A model generated the notes under the pieces. The model searched no databases and had not been told where the DNA came from. It saw only the letters and a program-made list of their open reading frames with translations. Position numbers and translations under genes: made by a program. This document shows, one piece after another, positions 44,668 to 57,216 of a DNA stretch of 64,000 nt; the first letter of the stretch is position 1; each line of letters begins with the position of its first letter. This DNA comes from Salvia splendens. Taxonomy: Eukaryota > Streptophyta > Magnoliopsida > Lamiales > Lamiaceae. The stretch covers positions 16,152,589 through 16,216,588 of the forward strand of contig NC_056052.1 in the NCBI RefSeq assembly GCF_004379255.2. Direction: 5' to 3'.

Positions 44668-44791
44668 TTTTTAGCATAAACATGTGTTGCTCATGCTTTG
44701 GTATGTCTGTGTGTCAGCCATACTAGCCATTCCTTTTTTCAACTTCACAGCCTTTTCTGAGGGCAGACACTTGTGAAGTGGGAGGGGGGAT

Positions 44792-46120
44792 GCAATGGCC
44801 AGTATGACATGTATATATGTATAGTCTGTGTTTTGGTTTGTGTTAGTGTTTTTCTAGGTCTAGTTTTTTTGTTATACGTATTGATTGGGCTTAAAACTCA
44901 ACTGCCTCGAACTGGCGGTGAGGGGAATTGAGGGAGATAAGACATGCTGGACAATGGAAACCATCCCCTTTAGTATCTCCTAGTCGGTGTAAATGATGCA
45001 AGTATGAGAGAAAAACCCATCCCTAGAGCCAGACACAAAAGCCCTCTTACAAGGTTAGTTATAAGTCTAGTGGAACCACTTTCCACAAAACTAGAAAAGA
45101 AAAGAGTGGCTGCCACATGATGCCTAGGGTAATGTGACCGTGTGTACCAAGACCTGAAGGCAGTAGGAAACCCCCCCCCCCAAAAAAAAACCACCCTTAG
45201 AACTTTTTCTAGCCATATCTACACCCATATATAACCCCCTAGCCGCTGGGACTGTGTGTGTGCGAGGCATAAGGTAAGAAGGCAACTGGCCAGAAGGACA
45301 TACAAGAAGAAAACCAACTGGAGAAGGAAAACAAGAGGCAAGGAGGAAAACGACCAAGAAGAATTCCAGGCCCCAAAAAATTAAAAAGGAATAAGGGTGG
45401 CGAAGCCACAGAAAGAATGTTGAAGAAAATGGTCGAAAATACTTGACCACAAAAGAAGAAAGAAGGAATAAGGGTGGCGAAGCCACAAGACGCTACTGAC
45501 CAGTTGGAGACCAATATCAGAAAATGTACAGCCAAAGTGAAGTAACAGCCAAAAGCTCAAATGCACACAGTTCTCCCACATCAAAATAAAGTAGTAGTCT
45601 TGAACCTTAGAGCCTTAGGAACATCCACCCCAAACGCTACAACCCAATAACCCCGTACAAGCCTTAAGCCCTTCAGGAGCTGCACGTGAAATATGAGTCT
45701 GAAGCATCCATGGTTCAGCATATTGAGAGAAAACAGTACTAACATCCCCGGTGAGGAATGAGTGACTGAGCGAATCCGATGTTTGGCCGAGAGTTTGGGT
45801 GATCTTGACGAGCAGATATACTGATTGGGAAGGAAAAGGGGGGCGACAGAAGTTCAAGGCTGTCTAAGGCCGGATTGCACCTGATCCCAAGGGGAGGGAT
45901 GGTTGAAAATATAGCCCGTTCAATGTGTTTAAGTGCTTGTGTGTCTATTTATATGTGTTTGTCCGCAGTTTATGTATTTTTTTCATTTCACTTTGCATCA
46001 AAGTTTAGAGTCTAGTTTAGGATAGAGTCGGTCAGGGGTGTAACCAGGCTAGAATTAGACTTATTTCATTTTGTTTGTTCTTCACGCTTGAGGACAAGCA
46101 TGTGGTAAGTGCGAGCAGTT
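44792..46120 (+). other. Retroelement internal 3' region before LTR F
   Basis: No convincing coding. A 22-bp direct repeat GGAATAAGGGTGGCGAAGCC occurs at 45389 and 45473. A C10/A9 run lies at 45171-45189. CTTGAGGACAAGCATGTGG then GTAAGTGCGAGCAGTT at 46086-46120 is the polypurine region of LTR F. Overlapping minus-strand ORFs at 45000-45580 look compositional. Confidence 0.45.
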
Positions 46121-47611
46121 TGATAAGTCGCATTCTAGGCCTTGGTTACTGGTCAGTATACGTGCATAATTGGATTATATCTGCAAAACAGTTGCTAAAG
46201 TATGAAGGGAAAGGGTTTTCAGTCAGAAGGAAAGGTTTCGGATAACTCATGAAAAGAGCGCCAGAAGGATGCAATACTAATCAGGATGCATGCCAAAAAA
46301 AGGCTCGAGATGGAGAAGAAGGATTGTTGGGAAGGATTAACCACAAACAAGGGAAAAAGAGTCATTTCACGAAGAGAGTCACCCTAAAAATTAAGGGCAG
46401 GCCTCCCTATAAAAGGAAGTCACTTGGAGAGAAAAAGAGGATCGACACACTCCACTCTTAGTTAGAATATTTTCTCTCGATAGATCAGTTTCCTTCAGCA
46501 TTGTCCTACATCTTGTCACTCCTCGCCACATCAATGATCACCTGAAGTTTCCAGAAGTCCGCCGGAGATTCGCCTTCCATCATTCTAGCCAGTTGTTTCC
46601 GTAGTAGTTGCAGTTTCATCGCCAGGAGTGGCAAAAACAATCTTTATTTGCTTTATTACTTAATCTTTACTTGTTTCCTTACGTTGGATCTATTGCACTT
46701 TCAGTTTCCGTTTGCTTTTGAAGTGTTTCGTTAGGATCCAAACGCCTTTTATGCAATGAAGTTGTTTTTATGCATTTCTTTCGGTTCGATTCTGTTTCAT
46801 TCTGCCTAGGTAGCTTAGATCTAGCTGTTGCAGTAATTTTTAAGTGTTAAAAGCATGATTTCATTTGGAGTTGTTCGATCTGTGTTTGTTAGTTAAGTTG
46901 CTGCCTAAATCTAATTTCTGAAGTGTTTAAGTGCGAGATCTGATTTACGTGATTCTGCCACCTTGCATGTCATCCAGTATGTGTAGATCTTGATTTCGCT
47001 TGTTTAATCTTCGAATTTTTTGGTGTTAATTTATGGATCGAAATTGTGAAGTTGTTAATCTGCAAATGTTATTCATGGAATCTGAGTTTGTTTGATTTCT
47101 GCATACGATAACATCCACATCCAAGTTTGGGACCACTTTTACTTTTTAGTTACTTTTTGCTTTTGTCCTTTGCTTTTCATGCTAGTACCCTACAGACCTG
47201 ACAATGCAAACTCCTAACTACCTCTTATTCTCTGATATTCCGTTAGCCTTTTATAGTAACTATCTACTTTCCACATGGCCCTGAAACACCTTGTCCCCCA
47301 CTCTCACGTACACAGCCACATGTCGTTCACTTTCACACCACCCAGTCAGTAGAGTACACCCTTTAATTTCCGTCTAGGTAGAATCTCAACCCAAGCGTGG
47401 TAGCTAACCAAACCCTTCCAGAATATCACCACAATTACCAAAATGCATCATCTCTGTGGGATTCGACCCTTACCTCTACTATACTAATCAGTAGAAGTGG
47501 GTTGAGGAATTTCTTTGATAGCCAGGTTCAGGCTTAGCTGGGGTTTCTATCCTGATCAGTAGGATACATCCTCGCTTACACGACACCTGCACACCTGCAG
47601 TTTGCTCATCA
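46121..47611 (+). repeat. LTR F (TGATAA-type), probable 3' LTR
   Basis: 1,491 bp from TGATAAGTCGC to TTTGCTCATCA, preceded by the polypurine region, so a 3' LTR of a plus-oriented element. Contains CCTATAAAAGG (46404), a probable TATA box, and CTGTGGGATTCGACCC (47454) as in LTRs D and E. It cuts the gag-bearing element E on its right (47612). Confidence 0.7.
46404..46414 (+). promoter_or_regulatory. Probable TATA box of LTR F
   Basis: CCTATAAAAGG, about 285 bases into the LTR and before a leader-like region. Confidence 0.5.
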
Positions 47612-47658
47612 GTTCCCTTGGATTTGCTGGTTTCCTCTTTGGTACTGGGGAACATAAC

Positions 47659-48904
47659 TCACCATTTGATTATTCGGCTGTCTTCCCTGGTTGCTAAACT
47701 GAGGGACTTGGTATTGGTACCCCCATTCTCCTTCCTGTTGTCGGCTTGACCAGTTAGACTGTCCTCCACTTGACCAGTTCCGTTGAGGTCCACTTGACCA
47801 CCCTGCCTGACCTCCCTATATTCTGTTTCCTCCAGTGTTTGGCCTATCCTGGATTCGAGCAGGCCAGTTGGGATGCCCGTCAGAGGGTTGTATCTGCTGT
47901 GTCGAGGGTGGTTGACTTTGATTATGATCGGTCCACCTAAAGTTTGGGTGGTCCCTCCATGGAGCATCTCTATGCTTTCCCTGGATCCAGTTGTCATTCG
48001 CATTCCAGTGGCCGACAGCATTCACTTGGGCTTGCGGCTACGCCTCAGGGGGAAACTCGCAATAGTAATAATGATGCTCTTCTGGCGGAGGTGGTGGCGG
48101 CGCATACTGCATCTCTTTCGGTGCAAGTGGTGGAGGCGGTCTGGCTTTCTCCACTGCCTCAAGCAGCTTCTTCTCCATTTGCTCAAATCGAGCCTCCAAC
48201 TTTTCATCATTGCGCGCCTCTGCTACATGCACTGCCCCTCTTCTATACTTCCCTCGAGATGTCTCATTCGACCGCTTAGCCTCGATCAGCCTCTCCAGTA
48301 TATTTTTGGCTTGGCTAAATGGGGTTTTCGAGAAATCCCCTTGAGCTGTGAAGTTTAGGTCGTTCTTGCTGTCTACTGTCAGTCCACTATAGAAGATCGA
48401 ATAGATCTCCCACTCCCCTAGCTTGTGGTTGGGGCATGCTTGAAGCAGCCCTTGGAATCTATCCCAATACTGGCCGAGGGGCTCATCGTACTCCTGTATG
48501 GCTTTTGTTATTTCCCTTTTCAGGTCACTCATTTTTTACGCGGGGAAGAAACGATCTAGGAAGATCATTCGGAACTCGGCCCATGTTTTGATGGACCCTT
48601 CTGGCAGTCTCGACAGCCATACTCCAGCTTCGCCCATCAAAACGAAAGGGATTGCCATCAGCCTATAATCTTCAGACGTAGATCCAGCCGGTACAGGCTG
48701 GATATCACAATATCGGCAAAATTCCTCCAAGAAAGCATACGGACACTCCTTTGAAAGGCCGTAAAAGTGGGATAGAACGGCCAGTACTTCTGATTTGATT
48801 GCAATGGTCCGTATTCCAGGAGTAACGGCAATGGCATGTGTGGGCTCCTTCTCATCATGAGCGTACAGAGAGCCGATTCCAGAGTCATTGTCGACAAAGG
48901 CCAT
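47659..48904 (-). pseudogene. gag: Athila/Tat-like gag of element E
   Basis: Read leftward from ATG 48904. Residues 30-123 hold the retrotransposon gag core (MAIPFVLMGEAGVWLSRLPE, then WAEFRMIFLDRFFPA). A TAA at 48536-48538 interrupts it, then YDEPLGQYWDRFQGLLQACP and IYSIFYSGLTVDSKN continue in the same frame. A Pro-rich stretch (APPPPPPEEHHYYY) ends at a TAG at about 48038; the frame goes on with WNANDNWIQGKHRD and a Gln/Asn/Pro-rich tail. Two nonsense changes are certain and more follow. Upstream the primer site and LTR E are in register. Downstream genes are cut off by LTR F. Confidence 0.75.
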
Positions 48905-49195
48905 CTCTGCTTGTTCAGGTGGTGGTGGTTTGGGCTATGTGTTCTTCTCTTCTTCTTCTTCGCTGGTCAGTTGTTCAGCGGCTGCGGCTGCTTGTGCGGC
49001 TCTGTAACGAGTGGTAACGACGTCGACTTCCTGGACTCTCCAATGCGCGTAAGTCTCTCTGTGTAAAAAGGGATGATTCCAGTGTCCACCGCATTGGTAC
49101 TTCTCATCAACAGTAAGAAAAACAAAATGAGAAAAGAAAGAAATAAGATTATGTACTCCTATGCACTACGCACAAACATAAAATAACACCATGCT

Positions 49196-49213
49196 TCCCC
49201 GGCAATGGCGCCA
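49196..49213 (-). other. Primer-binding site of element E, tRNA-Asp type
   Basis: Minus strand TGGCGCCATTGCCGGGGA, one base from the Athila tRNA-Asp consensus, 17 bases inside the LTR end. It fixes LTR E as a 5' LTR on the minus strand. Confidence 0.85.
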
Positions 49214-49230
49214 TTTTGGCGAGGTTTTTA

Positions 49231-50385
49231 TGGACGTCAACGCGAATTCGGACCAAGTTATATGGAAAGATAACTGAACCGGTTGGATAAGTTAGCAAAT
49301 GTTGTTGTCACTTGATCAAGTCGATCTCGCTTTCGCTCGTTTACCCACCAAAGTAATTTATAACTCCCAATTTTGCACTACTTTAACAGTAAAGCGGCAA
49401 GTTTGGGGTCGATCCCACAGAGAAGTTGGTGTATCAAGTGTGTGAACAGTGAACAGGGTGTTGGCTGCTACCACGCTTTAACTTGGGAGTTTTTAACTAC
49501 TGATTTTACTCTAGACATAATTAAACTGGCTAATTTGAACAAGGTAAATTTAACTACTGGATCAAGTGCATCATAACGAAACTGAAACTAAAGCAGTAAA
49601 TGCGAGGATGAAAATGAAAACAACTTCGATTAAACTAGAACAGTATAGCGTGAGTTTTAAACTAGGCTAACACTCTGGAAATTACGAAAGCATGTAAACC
49701 GAGAAGAGCCTCGGCGGGAAACTTAAGACTACGCCGACAGATAACAAGTATTCTGCAGCGCTTCTTCAGTCGCCATTTCTAACTAAACATTACTTTATTT
49801 AAGCTAAGCTAAGCTATTCTAGAGAACTGAACTAAGCTAGAGAACTAAGCTAGAGAACTAAGCTAAACTAGGCGGAAAGTAAAGGATCAGATCCCTTTCA
49901 TGTGGTGACACATTCTCTATTTATGGGCTCGGTACGACCTCCAGCTGGATAACGATCTTGGCAGGGAATATACGCTGATGCTGAGAGTGAGCGACTCATT
50001 GATTGCTACGTGCTCTTCTTCTAGAACGACGACGCTTTTTAGTAACAAATTCGTGACTCAACTCCGTCCTTGCGTCTCATATATCAGCACGTGTCCCCTT
50101 CTAGAACGTTGTCCTTGATAACAGAATGCTGCGCACCATCCAGCTCATACCCTCGCGTGTCCTTCTTCTGACATCCAGTGGTCCCCTCCTTAACTGCTTG
50201 ATTACTCTCCTCGATCAACTTCCCCCGAAATCTGGCCTTTTCACCTATTGTACTCGCTTGATCAGTTTGGTCTTGTTGCTTTGGTCAAGCGGCAGTCCTG
50301 CACATTTAACACTTGCTTTGCGCAATAAACCGATCAAGTAGAGTACATTTTACCCTAAAACCGATGCATGAAATGAGCCTTATCA
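49231..50385 (-). repeat. LTR E (TGATAA-type), 5' LTR
   Basis: 1,155 bp; minus strand from TGATAAGGCTCATTTCATGC (50385) to TTGACGTCCA (49231). Contains CTGTGGGATCGACCCC at about 49406 and, at 49799-49870, tandem AAGCTAAGCTA / CTAGAGAACTAAG units. Confidence 0.75.
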
Positions 50386-51003
50386 ACTGGCCTTCCACTC
50401 TCGCAAGTCTGCCATTAGTGCGGTGGACACCTCCCTTGCTCATATCCACGAAGGGTGATGAATTATCCTTTACATTTCTCATAGGGGTATTCTCCCTCAT
50501 ATTGGATCTAATAGGAACCATTAACATATACCTCCACACGCAATACACAAAACACTATGCACTAATTATAATGTGGTTAGTAAAAATACAACTTAGACGC
50601 ACAAGAATGAGTGGTTTTAGAAAGAACTCCCTTCCAATAGTTTTCCTCCAATCCCTAAATCCCTCACTAATGTCACTTAGAAAAGGCTTAGAAAATTGTA
50701 TGGGCTAGGTTCACTCACTCTCACTATAAAATTCCCTAATGATGGTGCTATGATCCTATCTAGTACACAACCCAATCAAGCACAACCAAACATACTAAAT
50801 CAAGTAATCATGTGAAGTGGATGTTACAACAAGAAGATACACACAACACCATTAAACATGAGCGAAATAGTTTCTGGAATTTCGATGGACCATACGTAAT
50901 TTTTTTAACGTAGTTCCTAAAATCCAAATCAGATCCAATTTTGAAGAAAACTCCAACAACAAGCCTATATTATGGCAAAATTTACCCCACACACTCAAAT
51001 TTG
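50386..51003. other. Unassigned AT-rich segment
   Basis: Flank of LTR E. No repeat ends or convincing coding recognised. Confidence 0.3.
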
Positions 51004-51005
51004 TA

Positions 51006-51195
51006 CTTCCTCCGTCCCACTATAAGTAAGGCGTATTTCTTTTTGGTTTGTCTCACTATAATTGATACATTTTTAATGGCAAAAAAGCAACACTCTATCT
51101 CTCTATACTTGTTTATCACTCTTACTTTATTCTCTCTTCATTTAAACACCAAACACCACTACCTAAAAACTTGTGTCCAAAAGAAAGGGAGGGAG
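51006..51195 (+). mobile_element. Stowaway-like MITE 2
   Basis: 190 bp, ends TTCCTCCGTCCCACTATA and ...AAAGGGAGGGAG, with TA on both sides (51004-51005 and 51196-51197). Related to MITE 1 but more diverged. Confidence 0.75.
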
Positions 51196-51197
51196 TA

Positions 51198-51540
51198 CCA
51201 AAATATGGCACAAATTCTAAAATAAACAATTGACTAACCAAATCAATGTATTTTCTCTCAAAGTGTGCTAACAGATAGATGACATATTAAAAATCATTTA
51301 TACAAAATTTCAGCTCATTCCAAAAATTAGAACTCAGTCTGGTCATGAAACAAAAAGCTTACTTAAGAAAAACAAGGAGGGTTGAGCTAATTAGTTACTA
51401 GAGCAAAAACTTTTGCCTCTTGTTACAAAATGACATGGATCTTAATTAATTCATTCATGAAATTGTTTTCCCAAGACTTGCTCGAGTGTATGAACTTAAT
51501 TAAATCCTAAAATTGATAAAATCTAACCCACAAAACTCTT
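51198..51540. other. Unassigned AT-rich segment
   Basis: Nothing recognised between MITE 2 and the approximate edge of LTR H. Confidence 0.3.
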
Positions 51541-51544
51541 GATG

Positions 51545-53064
51545 CATTGAAGTGCTAGATTGATGTGAGTGTGTGCAGGTGTGTGTCAATCAAACAGGTC
51601 CAGAGGATTCACTCAACTGCTAGGTATGGCAAATCTTAAAACTATCCGAATATGTCTTTGGGACATTCTCAATCGCTTCAAAACCTTAATCCATTCTACT
51701 ATTGACTAGTATATAGTAGTAAGGATCGACCCAGAGATGGAGGTGTTAACAAGTGCTCAGAGGATTTGGAAGGGGTTGGCTGCTGCCACACAACTCATAG
51801 ATTAAGTTTGTTTTAACTACTAGACTCAGAGAAATTGAAAGACAACTAATCTATCTACTGCACCTATGAAACAGGAAAATTAGTTACACATGCATAACTC
51901 ACGAAAATGAAATTTACTAGAGAAATTGAAATAACTAAACTACTGGGCCAGGTTAACGACTTCCCGAAAATAGCTAAACAACACGCAAACAGCAGTGGGG
52001 ACCATTTTCCCGATTTAGCTACGATGATAGAAAATCTGCAAAAAGTAAACAAACGGCCAACAACAGATCAGACTCTAACTAACTTTCGACTTTATCTTCT
52101 TCAGTGAGCTAAGTAAACACAAACGAAACAGAGTATCAAACATATAAAACAGAACAATCTCAGATCTGACTTCAAATGTTACGATTAAGCATAAAACACA
52201 TAGATCTAAACTACTAGGTCGAGTAGAATAAAAAGACAACAGTAAACATTCATAACCATGCAGAATCAGAACACCACGTCTTAGATCCACAACTCTGAAC
52301 GAAAATTCAACTCAGATCAAACTCTAAATCAACAACCAGTTGCAAAAGGCATCCAAATCAGTAAAAACCAACATCAAACATCAGAAACCAGACAAAACAG
52401 AAAACGGAAACTTCTATAACTACTGGATTAAGATTCAACACATAAATATCAGACGCCGAGCTTCCAACAGAGAAGTTCACGACGAGAAAAATAACAGAAA
52501 AGTAAGGCAATTGTATCACCCCCCCCCCCCCCCCCGAGGATGGTGTTGCACCACTGAAACTAAACTAAACTGCCACGAACGTCCATAAATTACCCCATTG
52601 ATGCCAAGTGCACATAGAATTGTATGTGAAGTGAAAGAGAAGTGAGCTAAAAGCAAAAACTAAGATAGAGCTAAGATGGAACTGCCTCTCTTCATGATTG
52701 TGGTCTCTATTTATAGCTGAGGCTCGGATTTCTAGGGCACTCTTCCTTGCTAATTTGTCATTTTTTTCCTTCCTAGAAAATCCTTTAAAAGATGCTTTTG
52801 CTTCATAGCTACTCCCGCCATCGCTTCTACAATCTCCCAGGTCAGGTTGCGAGTTGGCATTCCTCACTTCAATTTCCTCTGATTCCGCTTCCTGGGTCTT
52901 GCAGATTCTCTACACACCTAAACTTATAAACGTTTGTTAGTTCATGGAAATCACCGAACTTAATAAACAACATTTAAAAAGGATGGATAACTCTAAAAAG
53001 GGCAAAAACCGTAAAACATTCATCAAAATATAATTACAAAAGGCACTCAAAGGGGTTTTTATCA
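51545..53064 (-). repeat. LTR H (TGATAA-type), left edge approximate
   Basis: Minus strand begins TGATAAAAACCCCTTTGAGT at 53064. Near its other end are GGGTCGATCCTTACTAC (51722) and a CTGCACACACTC motif like the end of LTR F. No primer site or polypurine tract was found beside it, so it may be solo or truncated. It contains an uninterrupted run of about 17-18 C at 52518. Confidence 0.5.
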
Positions 53065-53340
53065 TTGTGGCTCAACACCTAGGAAAAATTTGAAATAAAG
53101 GGTAAACTCGCACTTGGTGGATCTTGCTACCGATCCTGGTAGCTTTCATGCACACTTCCTAACTGACCGGGTGATGGCTACTAGATCGTTCTTCTCATGC
53201 TCACGCGGTCGGGTGGCTAAGGCATCTCTTCAGTACCTATTCGTGTCATTGTTCGTGGACTCGCCCCTTTCAAGTAGCCCCTTCCCGATCAGGTAGGGTA
53301 AAAGTGCTATAGACTTAAGTACTAATTCACGCTAAATTTG
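53065..53340. other. Unassigned segment between LTRs H and G
   Basis: GC is higher than in the surroundings, with ACCGGGTGATGG and GGTCGGGTGG words similar in style to 54950-55020 right of LTR G. It may be the host into which LTR G inserted. Confidence 0.3.
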
Positions 53341-53344
53341 AAGT

Positions 53345-54926
53345 AGCAACGCAGGTTGATCAAGAAGACGCTGACAACTGATCAAGACAACTCCTACGTA
53401 ACCTACTTGTCGTCGGTTGCGCTAACCAAAACTAAAGCTGCTTTCAAGACCTTAACCTACAATACTATGAACTAGTAAAGGGAAGTAAGGATCGAATCCC
53501 ACATAGATGAAGTCTTTTCACATTTGTTGTTGACATTTGGGAGACGGTTGCTGCCACGCTTTAAAAGTAGGTTAAGTTTAATCTACTGGACTGAATGACT
53601 TGAACTGATTTCTATCTAACGGGTCAACTTAAACTAGACTACTCTTGAACTGACTGACCTACTGCAGCTCCTAACTGACCAACCTATAGATCAACTAAAT
53701 TAAACTGAGAGATTTAAACTAACTTTTCCGAAATGGCTAAACAAAAGGTAAAGTAAAGTGGGGACCAAATCCCTTAACTAACAAACATCAGAAAAGCTGT
53801 CAAAGGTAAAGTTGGTGTAAAGCTGCAAATATGGATCTGAACAACTAACTACGTCATCTTCTTCATCGAATTTGCCAACAACAGAACATAACATGAAACT
53901 TGAACATTTTGAGAAAAGAACAAGGTGGAAATTGGATGTAAAGAGTAAACTCAACCATAATTACCAGATCTAACCTACTTGATCAACTTGAAACGAGAAT
54001 TGAACAGTAGTGAGCCATAATCATGCAAACTTAAGCAGGAAATTTCAGATCTACGCAATCTAACATGGATCCATAAAATTCAACATAATCAAGTACAAAT
54101 CTATGAAATGGAACGCAACAACCCAGATTTCATCCTCCTACACTACCAATTGCGAAAAGCATCCAATCATATTTCAAGAAAACTCTTCGAAAATTAAATC
54201 CAACCAACTCAGCGAAAACATTCATGACTTAAACTCAATAGCTTCCAACTGATTTAGCTCAAAACAACATTAACACAAGTAAATGAAACCAAATAGTGAA
54301 ATACTTCATGATACTAGGCATGAATTAGATGGTTCCCAATAAGCTTCACAACACAAAGTTCTAAAACGAGAAATTGCTTCAAAATGAAATTGTATCAGAC
54401 AGAAATTTAAAATGATTGTTTCTTCGCCCTTATAGGACGGTGTTGCACAACTCAGACTGAAATTTAAACCACTACCATCGCCAGACAATAAACCTCTCCG
54501 CCAAGTGTGTAGAACGGAATCTAAAGGAATGGAGAGTATGTGAGCTCCCGAGACTCAACCCTAGGAGAGAGCTGATGATAAGGGCTGCCTCAATCTTCCT
54601 TCCCTTCATATTTATAGAGAGGCTTGAGGCTCTGATCCCTAGAGCAATCTTCCTTCCAAAAGGTCGGTTGTGCCCTTCGCATGAGGATCATTGGGAATAT
54701 ACTCTATCTCCTTTTGGTTGCTCTCGCTGCCTCAGCTTTTGTTTAACTTGATCAGCTCGCAGCGTATTGTAAAATGCTCCATTCTCTCCTTGATCTATTA
54801 TCCGCCTGGTTACTTCATGCACTTTCTGTTCCAGTGGATTTTCTACACACCTGGCTCAAAATCGCACGTTAGTCTCCAAAAAATACAAAATATCACTAGA
54901 ACAGATGCATGAAACGAGCCTTATCA
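53345..54926 (-). repeat. LTR G (TGATAA-type), left edge approximate
   Basis: Minus strand begins TGATAAGGCTCGTTTCATGC at 54926 and closely follows LTR D: GAGCCAGGTGTGTAGAAAAT, a GAGGATC motif, and GGGATTCGATCCTTAC at about 53487. No polypurine tract or primer site adjoins it, so it is probably solo. It supplies the uninterrupted version of LTR D. Confidence 0.6.
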
Positions 54927-57211
54927 TAGGAGTCTTGATCTTGCACCACCCGGACGGGTGGCACCCCATGCTCGGCAGAGAACCGAAATACGGCCGTGTG
55001 GAGATTCCTCTTCCGAACCACCCGGTCAGGCGGTTCCTTCCAACTGTGTCATCTTAGCTCAACTTTGAGCATTATCTTCGAGCTGCTATGCCCTTTCTTG
55101 GTTTTGTCTCTTCCTTCCCAAACATATCATTATCGAGCGTGGCTAGGATTTTTGTATCTTCTATGCCATGGTCCATGTGATCGCCTCCTAAGCCCTCCAA
55201 ATGATCCGTGACTTGACACCGCGGATCAATCTCAGGGTGTCATTATGTAAAGGAAATAACGTGTATTCGAGTCGATTGAACCAAAATAAAAATGAAAAAT
55301 AAATACTAGAAATATATAAGTAAAAGCATATCGAGAACAATGAAGATAATATTTAATGTAGATCCTAAGGTGTTAAACTTTGAGGCATATCTATATTCTC
55401 GACGATTCACTTTAATCCTCTCACCGCTTCTTTATCAATGGTTGCATTTCATATTTTGCCAAAAATTAGTCATGAACTTTTCACTAATATTATCTCATAA
55501 TATATACTATCTTCGTGCACGAAAAATAAACTAGTTTACTAATTTGGCCGTCCACCAAATTAAACTAATTTTAAATACAATTGTTTTGAATAATATTTTA
55601 ACTTTAATATGAACATTATTTTCGCCACATATTTCCCACTCTTATTTTATCAATTGGGCATCAAAAGCTTTGTCATTTACAATTTTGTCTATTTTTTGTG
55701 GACGGATATACTACTACAATTATACATTACTCCATCTATCCCATTTCAAATGATCAACTTCTTTTTGCCACGAATTTTAATAAAGTGGTATTTATTGAGT
55801 TAAATGTAAAGAGAATAAAAAACTGAAAAGGGCGTAAAGTTGGAGAGAGAACAAACATGTTTTGCTTTGCTAAAATAGGAAATTGATTACTTATAATTAC
55901 AATGGAATATCAATCGCATGCGACAGAGCGAGGGTATTATCTGACCCATTATTTTCTCTCTTTAAAATTGACACTGTTTCCACTTATAGATAACTCAATT
56001 ATTTTTGTTAAAACTCGTCGCACATTGCTAGGTTTCATTCGAAAAATTGAAGAACCAACTTAAAGAACCAACTCTCCCCAATTTAAAGGCCCAGAATAAA
56101 AATAAATTTATATATGATGATTTTTTATCCAATTCGAATTAATACTTTTTAAGGCCCAATTCAAATTACCATGCAAAACGAATTCATTTCCGTGCAAATG
56201 GCCATGGTCGAATCTTATTAACCTTAATTGGAGTTCAATCCAATTTTAATATGAATTACTCTGTATTAAATATTTATAAACTTAAATACCGTCACGATGA
56301 ATAAAATAAAATTCAACATGATAAAAAGGATTGTGACAATTATTTTTTATCTACTTTGTTTGCAATTAATTTTTATCGACTTTTCTTTTTCAATCCACTT
56401 TTATCGAGTTTGTTTCCATTTTATATTACATAGCAAAAGCATCACAAATACGGAATTAATAGGTGCATGAAAATATTTTAAAATGCGAATTAGTTGAAGT
56501 TGGAACATTTTCATGATAAAGTGGGTTTAGCATTGAGGTGTCATTTTCATAAATAGCATAATAATAAACACATATTGTTGGAGCATCATTTTAGACTTGA
56601 ACAAAATATAAATGAAGAGATAACATTAGAGATAACATTAGAGATAACGTTGTTCGAATTCTTACCAAATCTGGTTATACAATTAGGATTTGTCCTGAAT
56701 TATGGTTCTGAATAGTCAATTCAACTTATCACAATCACTAACAATGAACGTTGAAATAAAAAACCACTAATTATTTTAAAGCAAAACTTGTGACCTATTA
56801 CCATAAAGCACAATTAAAGATAATGAGCATTTTATGTGGTTCAATCACTATAAACATCTCACTTCCAACCCTTTCTTCACGAATCTTGATTTTATTCTAA
56901 TCTTCTTGCATGGGTTAATTTGAATAGATCAAAAACAAAAAAATTCGGTGAATGTTGTAATAAAATGTTGCTTCAGATGGTAGTTGAATATATTTAGTTT
57001 TCAATACTGGTTTCGAATAAATTTCAATTTTGCATGCAATGCAAGAAAAATTGTCTTTATTGAAAAATCATTAATTATTTTTTGTTTAGAATAAATGTTT
57101 AAATGGACATTTTCCGCTAAAAATCATGTACAAATTTTAGTATGGGCGAGTATCTTTCATAATTTGAAAGAAAAATAATAAAATTATAATTTTATGGAAT
57201 CTTCCCACAAT
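54927..57211. other. AT-rich segment, no genes recognised
   Basis: A short GC-rich part (54940-55240) is followed by AT-rich DNA. At 55730-55760 ACTCCATCTATCCCATTTC resembles one end of a MITE; the partner end was not found. AGATAACATTAG is repeated at about 56618-56650. Confidence 0.35.
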
Positions 57212-57216
57212 GAATT

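Larger units (their letters stand above)
43622..44791. repeat. Inverted pair of purine-tract-like ends around a hairpin cluster
   Basis: At 43622-43665 the minus strand reads CGAGGACAAG...GTGAAGTGGGAGGGGGGA. At 44757-44791 the plus strand reads GAGGGCAGAC...GTGAAGTGGGAGGGGGGA. The two diverge outward and enclose six hairpins and one small minus-strand ORF. Polypurine tracts sit just inside 3' LTRs, so this may be two element ends head to head or one inverted duplication. Confidence 0.55.

Noticed and set aside
44970..45584. Overlapping Phe/Leu/Ser-rich minus-strand ORFs as membrane proteins
   Set aside because: They are reverse readings of an A/G-rich retroelement 3' region containing homopolymers and a 22-bp repeat.
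40646..50385. LTRs D and E as the two LTRs of one element
   Set aside because: Both are on the minus strand with purine tract and primer site in the right order, but beyond the first 20 bases they diverge too much by eye, and LTR D is closer to LTR G.
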